From the NCBI GenBank assembly GCA_048499435.1, contig JASNZW010000001.1:186001-250000 (forward strand): 64,000 bases of DNA. The letters are read 5' to 3'. This DNA is from DAOTWC01 sp048499435. Lineage in GTDB: Bacteria > Chloroflexota > Anaerolineae > Aggregatilineales > Phototrophicaceae. Each line of letters opens with the position of its first letter. The first letter of the stretch is position 1. Position numbers and translations under genes: made by a program. The notes below the pieces were generated by a model. That model had not been told where the DNA came from. It did no database searches and worked only from the letters and a program-made list of their open reading frames with translations. Below are positions 1 to 8,236 of this stretch, in pieces.

Positions 1-1
1 T

Positions 2-1039
2 GACCCCCAGCAGCTCGGCCTGCTGGACCTGGAAGCGCGTTTCGCCAGCCTCTACCAGCAGATCAGCCCGTCGGTAGTGGCAATTAACGTTGTCTCGCGC
101 ACGGTCAGCTCCAGCGTCCGGTCGGCGCAGCCGCAGGAAGGCTTCGACTACGGCTCTGGCTCCGGCTTCGTCATTGACACCGACGGCCACATTGTCACCA
201 ATTATCACGTGGTTGAGAACGCGCTGGCCGACGGCATCGAAGTCAATTTCTTCGACGGCACAATGGCCCGCGCTGAGCTGGTGGCGACCGACCCCGATTC
301 TGACCTGGCGGTGATCCGCGTTGACCTGCCGGCTGAACGCCTGAAACCGGTCGTCGTGGGCGACTCTGACCAACTGGTGATCGGGCAGATGGTCGTGGCG
401 ATCGGCAGCCCCTTCGGCCAGCGCTGGACGCTGACGACCGGCGTCATCAGCGCGCTGGACCGCACGATCCGCGGCCTGAGCAACTTCTCCATCGGCTCTG
501 TGATTCAGACCGACGCGGCCATCAACCCCGGCAACAGCGGCGGCCCGCTGCTGAACCTGAAGGGCGAGGTCATCGGCGTCAATTCGCAGATCATCAGCGA
601 GACGCGCAGCAACACCGGCATCGGCTTCGCCGTGCCCGGCAACCTGGTTAAGCGCGTTGTCGAGGACCTGCTTGGCAAAGGCAGCGTCGAGTACAGCTAC
701 ATGGGCATCAGCGGGGAAGACGTAAGCCTGACGCTGATCGAAACCCTGGGGCTGCCCGACAACCTGCGCGGCGTGGTGGTGCAGAGCGTGATCGCCGGCG
801 AGCCGGCGGCCAACGCTGGCCTGCGCAACCCCGGCCGGCTGACAGAGGTGCGCGGGCTTCAGGTCCCCACCAACGCCGACGTTATCACAGCCATTGACGG
901 CGAGCCAATCGCCAGCATGAGCGCGCTTATCAGCTACCTGGCGCGCAACACCCAGCCGGGCGACACGGTCAACCTGACCGTGTGGCGCGACGGCGAACAG
1001 ATTAACATCGCGGTTAACCTGAGCGCGCGCCCCGGCTAA
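2..1039 (+). CDS. HtrA/DegP-like trypsin-type serine protease with PDZ domain, 5' end outside window
   Basis: Serine protease of the HtrA/DegQ family, expected to act in the envelope on misfolded or signalling proteins. The open frame reaches the left edge and reads QQISPSVVAINV just before the first internal GTG (77), which is the usual opening of the protease domain, so the N-terminus (signal or membrane anchor) lies outside the window. The catalytic triad is visible: His in TNYHVV (codon 206-208), Asp in DPDSDLAVI (302-304) and Ser in GNSGGPLLN (536-538). A single PDZ domain follows, from about codon 700 to the end (RGVVVQSVIAGEPA, then NADVITAIDGEPI). A strong hairpin follows the stop. 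Family assignment is secure; substrate and exact paralogue are unknown. Confidence 0.93.
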   Translation, partial: DPQQLGLLDLEARFASLYQQISPSVVAINVVSRTVSSSVRSAQPQEGFDYGSGSGFVIDTDGHIVTNYHVVENALADGIEVNFFDGTMARAELVATDPDSDLAVIRVDLPAERLKPVVVGDSDQLVIGQMVVAIGSPFGQRWTLTTGVISALDRTIRGLSNFSIGSVIQTDAAINPGNSGGPLLNLKGEVIGVNSQIISETRSNTGIGFAVPGNLVKRVVEDLLGKGSVEYSYMGISGEDVSLTLIETLGLPDNLRGVVVQSVIAGEPAANAGLRNPGRLTEVRGLQVPTNADVITAIDGEPIASMSALISYLARNTQPGDTVNLTVWRDGEQINIAVNLSARPG

Positions 1040-1063
1040 ACGCGGCCCCGGCCCAGACAGCGC

Positions 1064-1101
1064 CCCGGCCCCCCTTCTGACCGGATCGAAGGGGGGCCGG
1101 G
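1064..1101. terminator. Perfect 14-bp hairpin between convergent genes
   Basis: Arms at 1064-1077 and 1088-1101 are exact reverse complements (CCCGGCCCCCCTTC and its partner) with a 10-base loop. The hairpin lies between the stop of the HtrA-like gene and the stop of the convergent response regulator. The T-tract is weak, so it may act as a bidirectional terminator on stem strength alone. Confidence 0.7.
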
Positions 1102-1132
1102 TTGATTCTGGCGCGCAGCCGCCGCCCTGCCG

Positions 1133-1525
1133 TTATCGGCGGCCCGTGCGCAGCACGTCGAGCACGACTTTGGTCAGGTTGTTGGAAATGTACGGCTTGG
1201 TGATGTAACGGTCCGCGCCGGCGTTCAGCCCTTCGCGGATCTGGTCCGGGTCCGCCAGCACCGACAGGATAATCACCGGCAGCTTGTCGAAGAACTTTTT
1301 AGAGCGCATCTGGCGCAGCAGCTCCAGGCCGCTGACATCCGGCAGCATGAGGTCAAGCAGCACAAGGTCGGGCAGCGGCTCCTGGCGCAGCACCTGGGCG
1401 GCCTCGGCGGCGGTTTCAGCGGCGATTGTCTCGATCCCGATATGCGCCAGCAGCACCCGGACCAGTTCCTGCAGCTCGGCGTCGTCGTCAACGACCAGCA
1501 CGCGCTTCCGGGTCTCCTCTGCCAT
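1133..1525 (-). CDS. Single-domain response regulator (CheY-like receiver)
   Basis: A stand-alone receiver domain of 130 residues with no output domain. The acidic pocket is Asp13-Asp14-Asp15, the phosphoacceptor is Asp58 in VLLDLMLPD, and the conserved Lys sits in ITKPY near the end. Such proteins relay phosphate or bind partners rather than DNA. The ATG follows an AAGGGGG ribosome site. It is transcribed divergently from the LysM lipoprotein and converges on the protease gene. No histidine kinase is encoded nearby, so its partner is unknown. The family call is secure. Confidence 0.92.
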   Translation of the reverse strand: MAEETRKRVLVVDDDAELQELVRVLLAHIGIETIAAETAAEAAQVLRQEPLPDLVLLDLMLPDVSGLELLRQMRSKKFFDKLPVIILSVLADPDQIREGLNAGADRYITKPYISNNLTKVVLDVLRTGRR

Positions 1526-1630
1526 CTTGCCCCCTTGTGATGCGGTGATTGCCCTGCGGAAATGTCACGCTATTTGTAGCGCAGCGGCACCGGCTTTGCA
1601 ATATCCACCTGCACGCCGCCGCGCTGACAA

Positions 1631-1659
1631 TTGCCTATCGCCGCGCTTCGGTGTATCCT
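1631..1659 (+). promoter_or_regulatory. Candidate promoter for LysM lipoprotein
   Basis: TTGCCT at 1631-1636 and TATCCT at 1654-1659 are separated by 17 bases, with a predicted start near 1666 and the gene's ATG at 1701. Each box matches the sigma-70 consensus at four of six positions, so this is a moderate candidate. Confidence 0.45.
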
Positions 1660-1700
1660 GATCAGGGAAACGCAGAGCTTTAACTGCGAGGTGAGGTGAT

Positions 1701-2576
1701 ATGCCTGTGGCACTGCATGGGAAACGCGGGTTATGGATTCTGCTGCTGCCGGCGCTGCTCGCCGGCTGTTTCCAGCAGCGCGGCGAGTCGTTCCAACCGG
1801 CCAGCAGCACAGCGCTGCCTACAACCCCGACGATTGCCCTTACGGTCGAACTGGCCGACCCCAACGCCGACGGCGCGGCCAGCACCCCGACGCTCGAAAT
1901 TATCGTGCCTGACCCCAACAGCGGCGCGCAGACGCTCAGCACACCGACCGCGCTGCCGATTACCGTGTTCATGCAGCCCACGCGCGCACAGGAAACGCCG
2001 CCGCCCGCCGACCAGCAGCCGACCAGCGCCGACATCACCCCGGCAGCCGGCCAGTTCATCACGCCGGCCAGCCCGCTGGGGCCGCTGTTCGAGTCAGCCA
2101 CGCCGCCCGGCCTGCAGCCCGCCACAGCCACCGGCCTGATAACGCCGACCGCGCTGCCGCTGGGCGGCGGCGCTGAAACCGGGGACGCCCTGCCCAGCGA
2201 ATGCACCTACACGGTGCGGCCCGGCGACAGCCTGTACCGCATCGCCCTGAGCAACGACACCACGCTGGCTGCCATGCGCGAAGCCAACCCCGACCTGACC
2301 GGGGAAGCGCCCATTCTACAGCCCGGCCAGGTGCTGCGGCTGCCCGGCTGCGCCAGCGACACAGCGGCAGCCCCGGCGACCCCGATCGTCATTGTGACGC
2401 CAACCACTCCGGCTGTGCCCGGCCAGCAGCAGGTATACCGTGTGCAGCCCGGCGACACGCTTTACGCTATCGCGCTGCGGTTTGGCACAACGGTCGCGGC
2501 GATTACAGCGGCCAACAACCTGCAAAACCCGAACCGGCTGGATATTGGCCAGGAAATCATTATCCCGGCGAACTAA
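1701..2576 (+). CDS. Lipoprotein with two LysM domains
   Basis: Probable outer-face lipoprotein that binds peptidoglycan or another glycan. A signal peptide ends in a lipobox (LLAGC, Cys23). A Thr/Pro/Ala-rich linker of about 140 residues follows, then two LysM domains: the first starts at CTYTVRPGDSLYRIAL, the second at VYRVQPGDTLYAIALRFG and runs to the C-terminus. The ATG is preceded by GAGGTGAG. The gene ends 6 bases before the stop of the convergent lipoprotein gene. No catalytic domain is present, so a structural or cell-wall-anchoring role is inferred. Domain calls are secure. Confidence 0.9.
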   Translation: MPVALHGKRGLWILLLPALLAGCFQQRGESFQPASSTALPTTPTIALTVELADPNADGAASTPTLEIIVPDPNSGAQTLSTPTALPITVFMQPTRAQETPPPADQQPTSADITPAAGQFITPASPLGPLFESATPPGLQPATATGLITPTALPLGGGAETGDALPSECTYTVRPGDSLYRIALSNDTTLAAMREANPDLTGEAPILQPGQVLRLPGCASDTAAAPATPIVIVTPTTPAVPGQQQVYRVQPGDTLYAIALRFGTTVAAITAANNLQNPNRLDIGQEIIIPAN

Positions 2577-2582
2577 AACGCC

Positions 2583-3245
2583 TCAGCGCGGGCCGGTTGT
2601 GTAGGCGTCCTGAATCACGATATCGTCGAAGCGCGCCCAGGCGGTCGCCTGGACCGCGCCCAGCGCCACGCCTGCCTGTCCGCGCGTAAACTCGTCGTCG
2701 AAGGTTTCGGCGGCGAACACATCGTTGATAAACAGCGCCAGGTAGTTTTCAACGCACACCGCCCGCAGGCTGTTGGCCTGCTTCCCCCGCTTAACCGCGC
2801 TGCTGGCCTGCCAGGGCACAAGCTGGAACAGATCAGCGCGCGCGTCCGTCCCCACGCTGATCGTGAATGTGCCGTCGCTGCCGATGAGGAAGTAATAGCC
2901 GTTGCCGCGCGCGTCGGCCCGGCACATGAGGCCAAAGGCGCTGCCGTCCGCGCCCCGCGTCTGCTGCACGACCGCCGTGATCGTCACGTCCGCGTGCTCA
3001 GCCCCGTTAAGCGACCACACATAGCCCCGGTCAGCGGCAACCGCGCCCTCCAGCGCGCCATCGCTGACGCGAAACAGGGCCGCCGCACCCGGCGCTGTGA
3101 ACACCTGCCAGGAACCGGCTTTATCATACTGGAAGTAATCCACCGTGCGCGCCGCGCGGGTGTGGATGCGGCGCGTAGGGCCGCCCTCTATGGCCGGCTG
3201 ACAGGCCGCCGCCAGCAGCACCGCGCCGGTGATAATCGCCCGCAT
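2583..3245 (-). CDS. Probable lipoprotein with LamG/DUF1080-like beta-sandwich
   Basis: About 220 residues. The short hydrophobic leader ends AVLLAAACQ; the lipobox is weak but plausible, with Cys15. The rest resembles a concanavalin-like (LamG/DUF1080) fold, with phrases such as YVWSLNGAEHADVTITAVVQ, GLMCRADARGNGYYFLI and a C-terminal ARFDDIVIQ typical of the closing strand. The frame stays open upstream to 3563, but that would run through the tmRNA gene, so the ATG at 3245 next to the leader peptide is chosen. No obvious Shine-Dalgarno is visible. Probably a surface carbohydrate-binding protein; its ligand is unknown. Confidence 0.75.
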   Translation of the reverse strand: MRAIITGAVLLAAACQPAIEGGPTRRIHTRAARTVDYFQYDKAGSWQVFTAPGAAALFRVSDGALEGAVAADRGYVWSLNGAEHADVTITAVVQQTRGADGSAFGLMCRADARGNGYYFLIGSDGTFTISVGTDARADLFQLVPWQASSAVKRGKQANSLRAVCVENYLALFINDVFAAETFDDEFTRGQAGVALGAVQATAWARFDDIVIQDAYTTGPR

Positions 3246-3437
3246 ACAGTTTCGCACAGCACACACCCCGCCCTGATCGTCCAGCGCCAGCGCTATCGTA
3301 CCACCGGCGGCGGGCCAGCCGAAGGGCCGGGAGCTGCGGCTGTGCGCGCTGCCGCAGCTCGCGCAACCCATACAGATTTTCCGCGCAGGGTATTGCCAAC
3401 GCGACAGCTCGCCCCGCCCTGGCGGCCGCCAGCGATC

Positions 3438-3466
3438 TGTACACCCGGCCCAAACCCTGCTATAAT
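3438..3466 (+). promoter_or_regulatory. Promoter of ssrA
   Basis: TGTACA at 3438-3443 and a perfect TATAAT at 3461-3466 are separated by 17 bases. The mature tmRNA 5' end (3479) is 13 bases after the -10 box. Confidence 0.7.
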
Positions 3467-3478
3467 CACAGTTGACAA

Positions 3479-3864
3479 GGGGGTGATCTGGCTTCGACAG
3501 GGGAGGCTGTGCATACGTGGCAAGCCGCAGCGCCCAGAGCTGCGTTATCAATGGGCACGGCAATAACTGCCAACAACAACACCAACTACGCTCTCGCGGC
3601 TGCCTAAAGCGGCTGTCTGAGCTGTCAGCCTTGCGAGGCTGGCCGTCCGCCCCAATCGGCCCCGTCCGGTTGGACTGGCGGGCGTCATGAATGACGGGGT
3701 GCGCCTGTGCCGACGCCGATACCGCGCAGGCTAAGAGAGATCGGCTGGCCGCCAGCGTACCAGGTTAGCCGGGGCTGCCGGTGGCGAGACACTAACGGTT
3801 AACTAAGCTTGTAGAAGCGTTTGCGCGAATCTTTTGGACAGCGGTTCGACTCCGCTCACCTCCA
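3479..3864 (+). ncRNA. ssrA: tmRNA (transfer-messenger RNA)
   Basis: Rescues ribosomes stalled on broken mRNAs and adds a degradation tag, working with SmpB. The 5' end GGGGGTGATCTGGCTTCGAC and the 3' end GGTTCGACTCCGCTCACCTCC are the tRNA-like half. The acceptor stem pairs 3479-3485 with 3857-3863, leaving A3864 as discriminator. CCA is not encoded. The tag frame is 3569-3607 (resume codon GCC, then AACAACAACACC and so on to TAA) and gives ANNNTNYALAAA. The size (386 nt) and one-piece order are normal. It is flanked by a good promoter and a strong terminator. Confidence 0.97.
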
Positions 3865-3877
3865 CACACAGCCAGCC

Positions 3878-3917
3878 GAAAACAGCGGCCCCCGCGCCGC
3901 TGTTTTCCTTTTCTCCA
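3878..3917 (+). terminator. Rho-independent terminator of ssrA
   Basis: A perfect 12-bp stem (GAAAACAGCGGC at 3878-3889 with 3896-3907), a 6-base loop and a T-rich tail lie 13 bases after the tmRNA 3' end. Confidence 0.9.
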
Positions 3918-4045
3918 GGCCCGTGCGGGCGCTGGCGAAGTGCCGCCGATCCAATCCCATCCCTGACGTTTCGTGGACGGCCCTTTGTCGCCGCGCGCTG
4001 TTCTGCTAAACTGATGCGCGAATCGTTCCAGAAGGAGATGCGCGC

Positions 4046-4777
4046 TTGGAACGAAAACTGCTTGCTATCGGGCTGCTGGCAGCGCTGGCTGCGGCCTGCA
4101 CCCCACAGAATGAGATTGAACTGACGCTGGTGGCGCAGAACGTGTCGCTCAACACGCAGATCGCCGCCGTCCGCCAGACCGCCACCGTAGACGCCGACCG
4201 CCTGCAGGTGACCGTTGAGTACATGAATACGCTGGTAGCGCAGGCCCAGGAACAGCGCAGCCAGCTTCAGGCGACGCTGATCGCGCGCGGCGCGGACCCC
4301 GCCGCCGTTGGCGCAAACATCACACCGGCCGCGCCGGTCGCGCCGCTGCCCGCCGCCACCGCGGCCAGCGCGCCCACAACCGCCCCCGGCGACGTGCCGG
4401 TGACGCCGCCCGGCGCGGCCAGCACGGCCACCAGCGCCGCGCCCACGCTGGCGAATATCGTCACCGCCGCCAGCGTCGGCAACGATGACTGCGCCACCGA
4501 GATCACGTCCGCGTTCAGCGCCGCCAGCAGCCGTATCTACGTTGTCGCCACCGCCTACAATATCCAGCCGGGCACGCTCATCCTCTCGCGCTGGTATCGC
4601 GAGGGCCAGCAGATCATCACGCACGACTTCACACCAGATTTTGAAATCAATGACGCCTGCATCTGGTTCTTTATTGACCAGACCGATATCCCCTTCACGC
4701 CTGGCAGTTGGGGGGTGGACCTGGAGATCAACGGCGCAGTCGTCGGGCCGTCCACACCGTTCACGGTGACGGAATAA
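4046..4777 (+). CDS. Lipoprotein of unknown function (TTG start)
   Basis: A 243-residue exported lipoprotein. The start is TTG, chosen because AGAAGGAGA ends 6 bases upstream and the nearby ATG at 4038 is out of frame. The leader ends LAALAAAC (Cys18). Residues 20-75 look helical, possibly coiled coil (QNVSLNTQIAAVRQTATVDA). An Ala/Pro/Thr linker follows, then a C-terminal beta-rich domain of about 100 residues (RIYVVATAYNIQPGT, LSRWYREGQQI, PGSWGVDLEINGAVV) that resembles ligand-binding or Ig-like domains of other exported Chloroflexota proteins. I do not recognise a named family. It is followed by a small SpoIIAA-like gene. Confidence 0.8.
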   Translation: MERKLLAIGLLAALAAACTPQNEIELTLVAQNVSLNTQIAAVRQTATVDADRLQVTVEYMNTLVAQAQEQRSQLQATLIARGADPAAVGANITPAAPVAPLPAATAASAPTTAPGDVPVTPPGAASTATSAAPTLANIVTAASVGNDDCATEITSAFSAASSRIYVVATAYNIQPGTLILSRWYREGQQIITHDFTPDFEINDACIWFFIDQTDIPFTPGSWGVDLEINGAVVGPSTPFTVTE

Positions 4778-4829
4778 GCCCCGGCGCGTATGGCTGCGCG
4801 CGCAGACGCAAAACGGGAGGGTTTACGCT

Positions 4830-5210
4830 GTGAACATCGCCGTAGATTGGTACACGCCCACAGTTATCCTGCTCCAGTTCAAGCCAGGCTGGACCTGGGA
4901 AGACCTCTACGCCGCCATCAAACAGGCTGACGCGCTCATCGCCAGCGCCGATCACACGGTGCATCTGGTGATTGACCTCAGCCGCGCGGGGCGCATCCCC
5001 AGCGACTTCCTGCGCGTGGCCGGCGACGTGTTCGCCAGCGGCGCGGCCCGCCCCAACGAAGGACAGCGGGTGGTCGTCGGTGCGGGCGCGCTGATCCGCG
5101 CCGGCTACAGCACGCTGGCGCGCGTCTACGGCGGCAGCCTGCGCGCCCGCCCGTTCCACTTTACCAGCTCGCTGGCTGAGGCGCGCGCGCTGCTCGAAAG
5201 CGCAGGCTGA
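4830..5210 (+). CDS. Small STAS/SpoIIAA-like protein
   Basis: A 126-residue soluble protein starting at GTG, 8 bases after GGGAGG. The pattern (VDWYTPTVILLQFKPGWTW, then HLVIDLSRAGRIP, then LARVYGG and a final TSSLAEARALL) matches the alpha/beta layout of SpoIIAA-like/STAS proteins, which carry protein-protein signals. The serine that anti-sigma kinases phosphorylate cannot be placed with confidence. It may equally be an uncharacterised STAS relative. It sits between a lipoprotein gene and an ABC exporter and shares their strand. Confidence 0.65.
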   Translation: MNIAVDWYTPTVILLQFKPGWTWEDLYAAIKQADALIASADHTVHLVIDLSRAGRIPSDFLRVAGDVFASGAARPNEGQRVVVGAGALIRAGYSTLARVYGGSLRARPFHFTSSLAEARALLESAG

Positions 5211-5299
5211 ACCTGCCCGTTCTGGCAGTAGCGCCGCCGCCCGCCGCGCGGTTATCCTGAAGTCAATCAACAGCGCGCAGGCAGCCAAAGGGAGGCAGC

Positions 5300-7237
5300 G
5301 TGGGTTTTCACGGCGGCGGTTGGTTCGTATACATGCGCGGCGACGAAAGCGGCCAGCCGCCTATCACGCGCGCGCTGCTGCGGCGCGTTCTCGGCTACGC
5401 CCGCCCCTACACCAGGGGCATCGTCTTTCTGCTGGCCGCCATCCTGGTCACAACCGGCCTGGGGCTGATTACGCCGCTGGTGTTTCGCGACCTGATCGAC
5501 ACCACGCTGCCCGCCGGCGATGTGCAGCGCCTCAACGTGCTGGCGCTGGCGCTGGTGCTGATCCCGCTGGTCAGCGGCGGCATCCGGGTAGCGCAGCGCA
5601 AAGTCAACGCCGCGATCGGCGAAGGCGTCATTTTCGACCTGCGGGTGGCGCTGTACGCCCATCTGCAGCGCATGTCGCTGCGCTTCTTCACGCAAACGCG
5701 CACCGGCGAGCTGATGAGCCGGCTGAACAACGACGTCATTGGCGCGCAGACCGCCATCAGCAGCACCATCGTGGACATCATCACCAACCTGGTGACAGTC
5801 GTGGCGACGCTGGCCGTCATGCTCACGCTGGAGTGGCGGCTGACGCTGCTGGGCATCGTGATCCTGCCGCTGTTCATCGTGATCGCCCGGCGGTTGGGCC
5901 TGCGCCTGCGCGAAATCGCCCGCGAGCAGATGGACCACAACGCCCGCATGAACGCCACCATGAACGAAACGCTGAACATCAGCGGCGCGCTGCTGGTCAA
6001 GCTGTTCGGGCGGCAGGCCGCTGAGGTCGAGCGCTTCAGCGAGCGCGCCGCCCGCGTGCGCGACACCGGCATCAGGCAGGCGGTAGCGGGCAGCCAGTTC
6101 TTCGTGCTGATCGGCCTGGTGGGCGCGGCGGGCACGGCGCTGGTGTACTGGGTGGGCGGCCACCTGGTGATCGAGGGCGCGTTCACAGTGGGCACAATCG
6201 TGGCCTTCGGCGCTTATCTCACACAGCTTTACGGCCCGCTTCAGGCGCTGACGACCGCGCCGGTCGCGTTCGCGCAGTCCATGGTGAGCTTCGAGCGCGT
6301 GTTTGAGGTGCTGGACCTGCCGCTGGAGATCGCCGAGCAACCGGCGGCGCTGGCGCTGACGCAGGTGCGCGGCGAGCTGGCTTTCGAGGACGTGTCCTTT
6401 TCCTACAGCGCCGACGCCGAGCCGCTTCTCAGCGCGGTGACGCGGCACGGCAGCATGGATAACGTGGGCGCGGTGCTCTCCGGCGGCGCCGACGCGCCCA
6501 GCCCGCCGCGTGCGGCGGCGGACGGGCACACGCAGGCGCGCGGCATCGCTTTAGAAGGCGTCACTTTCCGCATTGAGCCGGGGCAGCTCGTGGCGCTGGT
6601 GGGGCCAAGCGGCGCGGGCAAAACCACGCTGACGTACCTCATCCCGCGCCTGTACGACCCCTCCGCCGGGCGCATCCTGCTCGACGGCCACGACCTGCGC
6701 GACCTCACGCTTGACACGCTGGCGGCCAGCGTCGGCATGGTGACGCAGGAAACCTACCTGTTCCACGACACGATCCGCACCAACCTGCTCTACGCCCGCC
6801 CTGATGCCAGCGCCGCCAGCCTGGAGGCAGCCTGCCGCGCCGCGAACATTCACGATTTCATCGCGGCGCTGCCGGACGGCTACGACACGCTCGTCGGTGA
6901 GCGCGGCTACCGCCTCAGTGGCGGCGAGAAACAGCGCATCGCCATCGCGCGCGTGATTCTCAAGGACCCGCGCATCCTGGTGCTGGACGAAGCCACCAGC
7001 CATCTCGACAGTCAGTCTGAGGCGCTGATCCAGGAAGCGCTTAAAACCGTCCAGGCCGGGCGCACCGCGCTGGTGATCGCGCATCGCCTCAGCACCGTGC
7101 TGGCCGCTGATCTGATTCTGGTGCTGGACCGGGGGCGCGTGGTCGAGCGCGGCACACACGCCGCGCTGCTGGCGCAGGGCGGCCTGTACGCGCAGCTTTA
7201 CGAGACGCAGTTCAACCCGGAACGCGAAGCGATGTAA
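5300..7237 (+). CDS. ABC exporter half-transporter (membrane domain plus ATPase) with inserted loop
   Basis: A 645-residue type IV ABC exporter subunit, MsbA/LmrA-like, probably a homodimer exporting lipid, peptide or drug. The GTG start follows GGGAGGCAGC. The six-helix membrane domain spans about 40-320. ATPase motifs are Walker A GPSGAGKTT 435-443, Q-loop Gln483, signature LSGGEKQ 539-545, Walker B ILVLDEAT 559-566 with catalytic Glu564, and His595. All are intact. The oddity is an insert of about 40 residues (379-420, bases about 6434-6559) between the A-loop strand (FSYS) and the strand leading to Walker A. It contains Gly/Pro/Ala-rich sequence foreign to this position. The frame is unbroken. 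Confidence 0.92.
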   Translation: MGFHGGGWFVYMRGDESGQPPITRALLRRVLGYARPYTRGIVFLLAAILVTTGLGLITPLVFRDLIDTTLPAGDVQRLNVLALALVLIPLVSGGIRVAQRKVNAAIGEGVIFDLRVALYAHLQRMSLRFFTQTRTGELMSRLNNDVIGAQTAISSTIVDIITNLVTVVATLAVMLTLEWRLTLLGIVILPLFIVIARRLGLRLREIAREQMDHNARMNATMNETLNISGALLVKLFGRQAAEVERFSERAARVRDTGIRQAVAGSQFFVLIGLVGAAGTALVYWVGGHLVIEGAFTVGTIVAFGAYLTQLYGPLQALTTAPVAFAQSMVSFERVFEVLDLPLEIAEQPAALALTQVRGELAFEDVSFSYSADAEPLLSAVTRHGSMDNVGAVLSGGADAPSPPRAAADGHTQARGIALEGVTFRIEPGQLVALVGPSGAGKTTLTYLIPRLYDPSAGRILLDGHDLRDLTLDTLAASVGMVTQETYLFHDTIRTNLLYARPDASAASLEAACRAANIHDFIAALPDGYDTLVGERGYRLSGGEKQRIAIARVILKDPRILVLDEATSHLDSQSEALIQEALKTVQAGRTALVIAHRLSTVLAADLILVLDRGRVVERGTHAALLAQGGLYAQLYETQFNPEREAM

Positions 7238-7245
7238 CGCGCCGG

Positions 7246-8019
7246 CTACCAGTCCAGGTGATAGAGCGCCGCTGGCCGGTCAGCAGGCCAGGCCACCGTG
7301 TAAGGCTTGCCATCCGCGTAGAAGGTGTTAACCTGAAGCTCGCCGGTCGTCAGCCGGTAAACGCTGATCGGCTGGCCGGTAAATGGGTTGGCGGCCTGTG
7401 CCAGCAGCGTATTGGCTGGCAGCTCGGCGGCAGCGGTGAGGTCGTCGTCTGTCAGGCGCAGCACCAGATGACCGCGGCTGGTGGCCGGGTCAATGCTATA
7501 AATGTCAACGGAACCAGCGTAGATCGCCACCGGCGCGCCGCAGTCCAGCCACGGGTCGTTGTTAATGCGGCCGTCCTGCAAATTGGGGCAGGACGGGGCT
7601 GCCACCGACATGCTGCCGCCGCCCGCGGCTGGCGGGCTGCAGCTCGCCGACACGGTGATCGTGCCGCCCCCCGTTTCGGCAGTCTCGAACAGGTGAAAGC
7701 CTGTCGCCGGAACGGTGAAGGAAACGGTGATCGCGCCGTTGATAGGCGCCGCCGTCACGGGGGCCAGGGGGAGCACCATCCCGTGGCTGAGCTGGAAAAC
7801 CGCCGGGGCGACCCCGCTGATCTGAAAAGTGAGTATCTCGCCGGCGTTAAAAGCCGCGCCGAATGTCGCGCTGTTAGCTGTAAACGTGCCGTTCAGAAAC
7901 GATGTCCCAGTGTTAGCGCAGCCAACGCTCAGGGCCTGGCCGCTGACACTGTAGGCGGTTATAAGTAATGCGAGTGCCAGCGCGACAACCATCGCGCGCT
8001 GCCCCATGCCTGATTTCAC
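7246..8019 (-). CDS. Secreted protein of unknown function
   Basis: A 257-residue exported protein. A GTG start is chosen because AAGGAG (8027-8032) lies 7 bases upstream, giving a clean signal peptide (MVVALALALLITAYSVSGQA). An upstream ATG would add an unlikely N-terminus. The mature part has a beta-rich N-terminal domain (GTFTANSATFGAAFNAGE, ITVSFTVPATG) rich in Ser/Thr/Gly and a Cys-containing linker. The C-terminal half (VDIYSIDPATSRG, ITTGELQVNTFYADGKPY-like pattern) resembles domains of other Chloroflexota surface proteins. No catalytic motif is seen. Function unknown. Confidence 0.8.
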   Translation of the reverse strand: MKSGMGQRAMVVALALALLITAYSVSGQALSVGCANTGTSFLNGTFTANSATFGAAFNAGEILTFQISGVAPAVFQLSHGMVLPLAPVTAAPINGAITVSFTVPATGFHLFETAETGGGTITVSASCSPPAAGGGSMSVAAPSCPNLQDGRINNDPWLDCGAPVAIYAGSVDIYSIDPATSRGHLVLRLTDDDLTAAAELPANTLLAQAANPFTGQPISVYRLTTGELQVNTFYADGKPYTVAWPADRPAALYHLDW

Positions 8020-8236
8020 TGGCAGCTCCTTAGCGAAGACAGAAAGCGAGCGTTCCGCTATATTATTAGTAGTATACTGAAAAGCCTTGCGCACACCATA
8101 CAATTAACACAAATTTGGCTGTATCCTAACGCGCCGCCTACCCTGCGCCGCTGCCGCCCGCGCCCGACCGAGGGTTGAAACTGCGCGCGCGCCTGCTACC
8201 ATAAGCCAGCAGCAGCAGCCAGCGCAGGAACACACG

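Noticed and set aside
3246..3563. Upstream extension of the minus-strand lipoprotein gene
   Set aside because: It would overlap the tmRNA gene and puts 106 non-secretory residues before a signal peptide.
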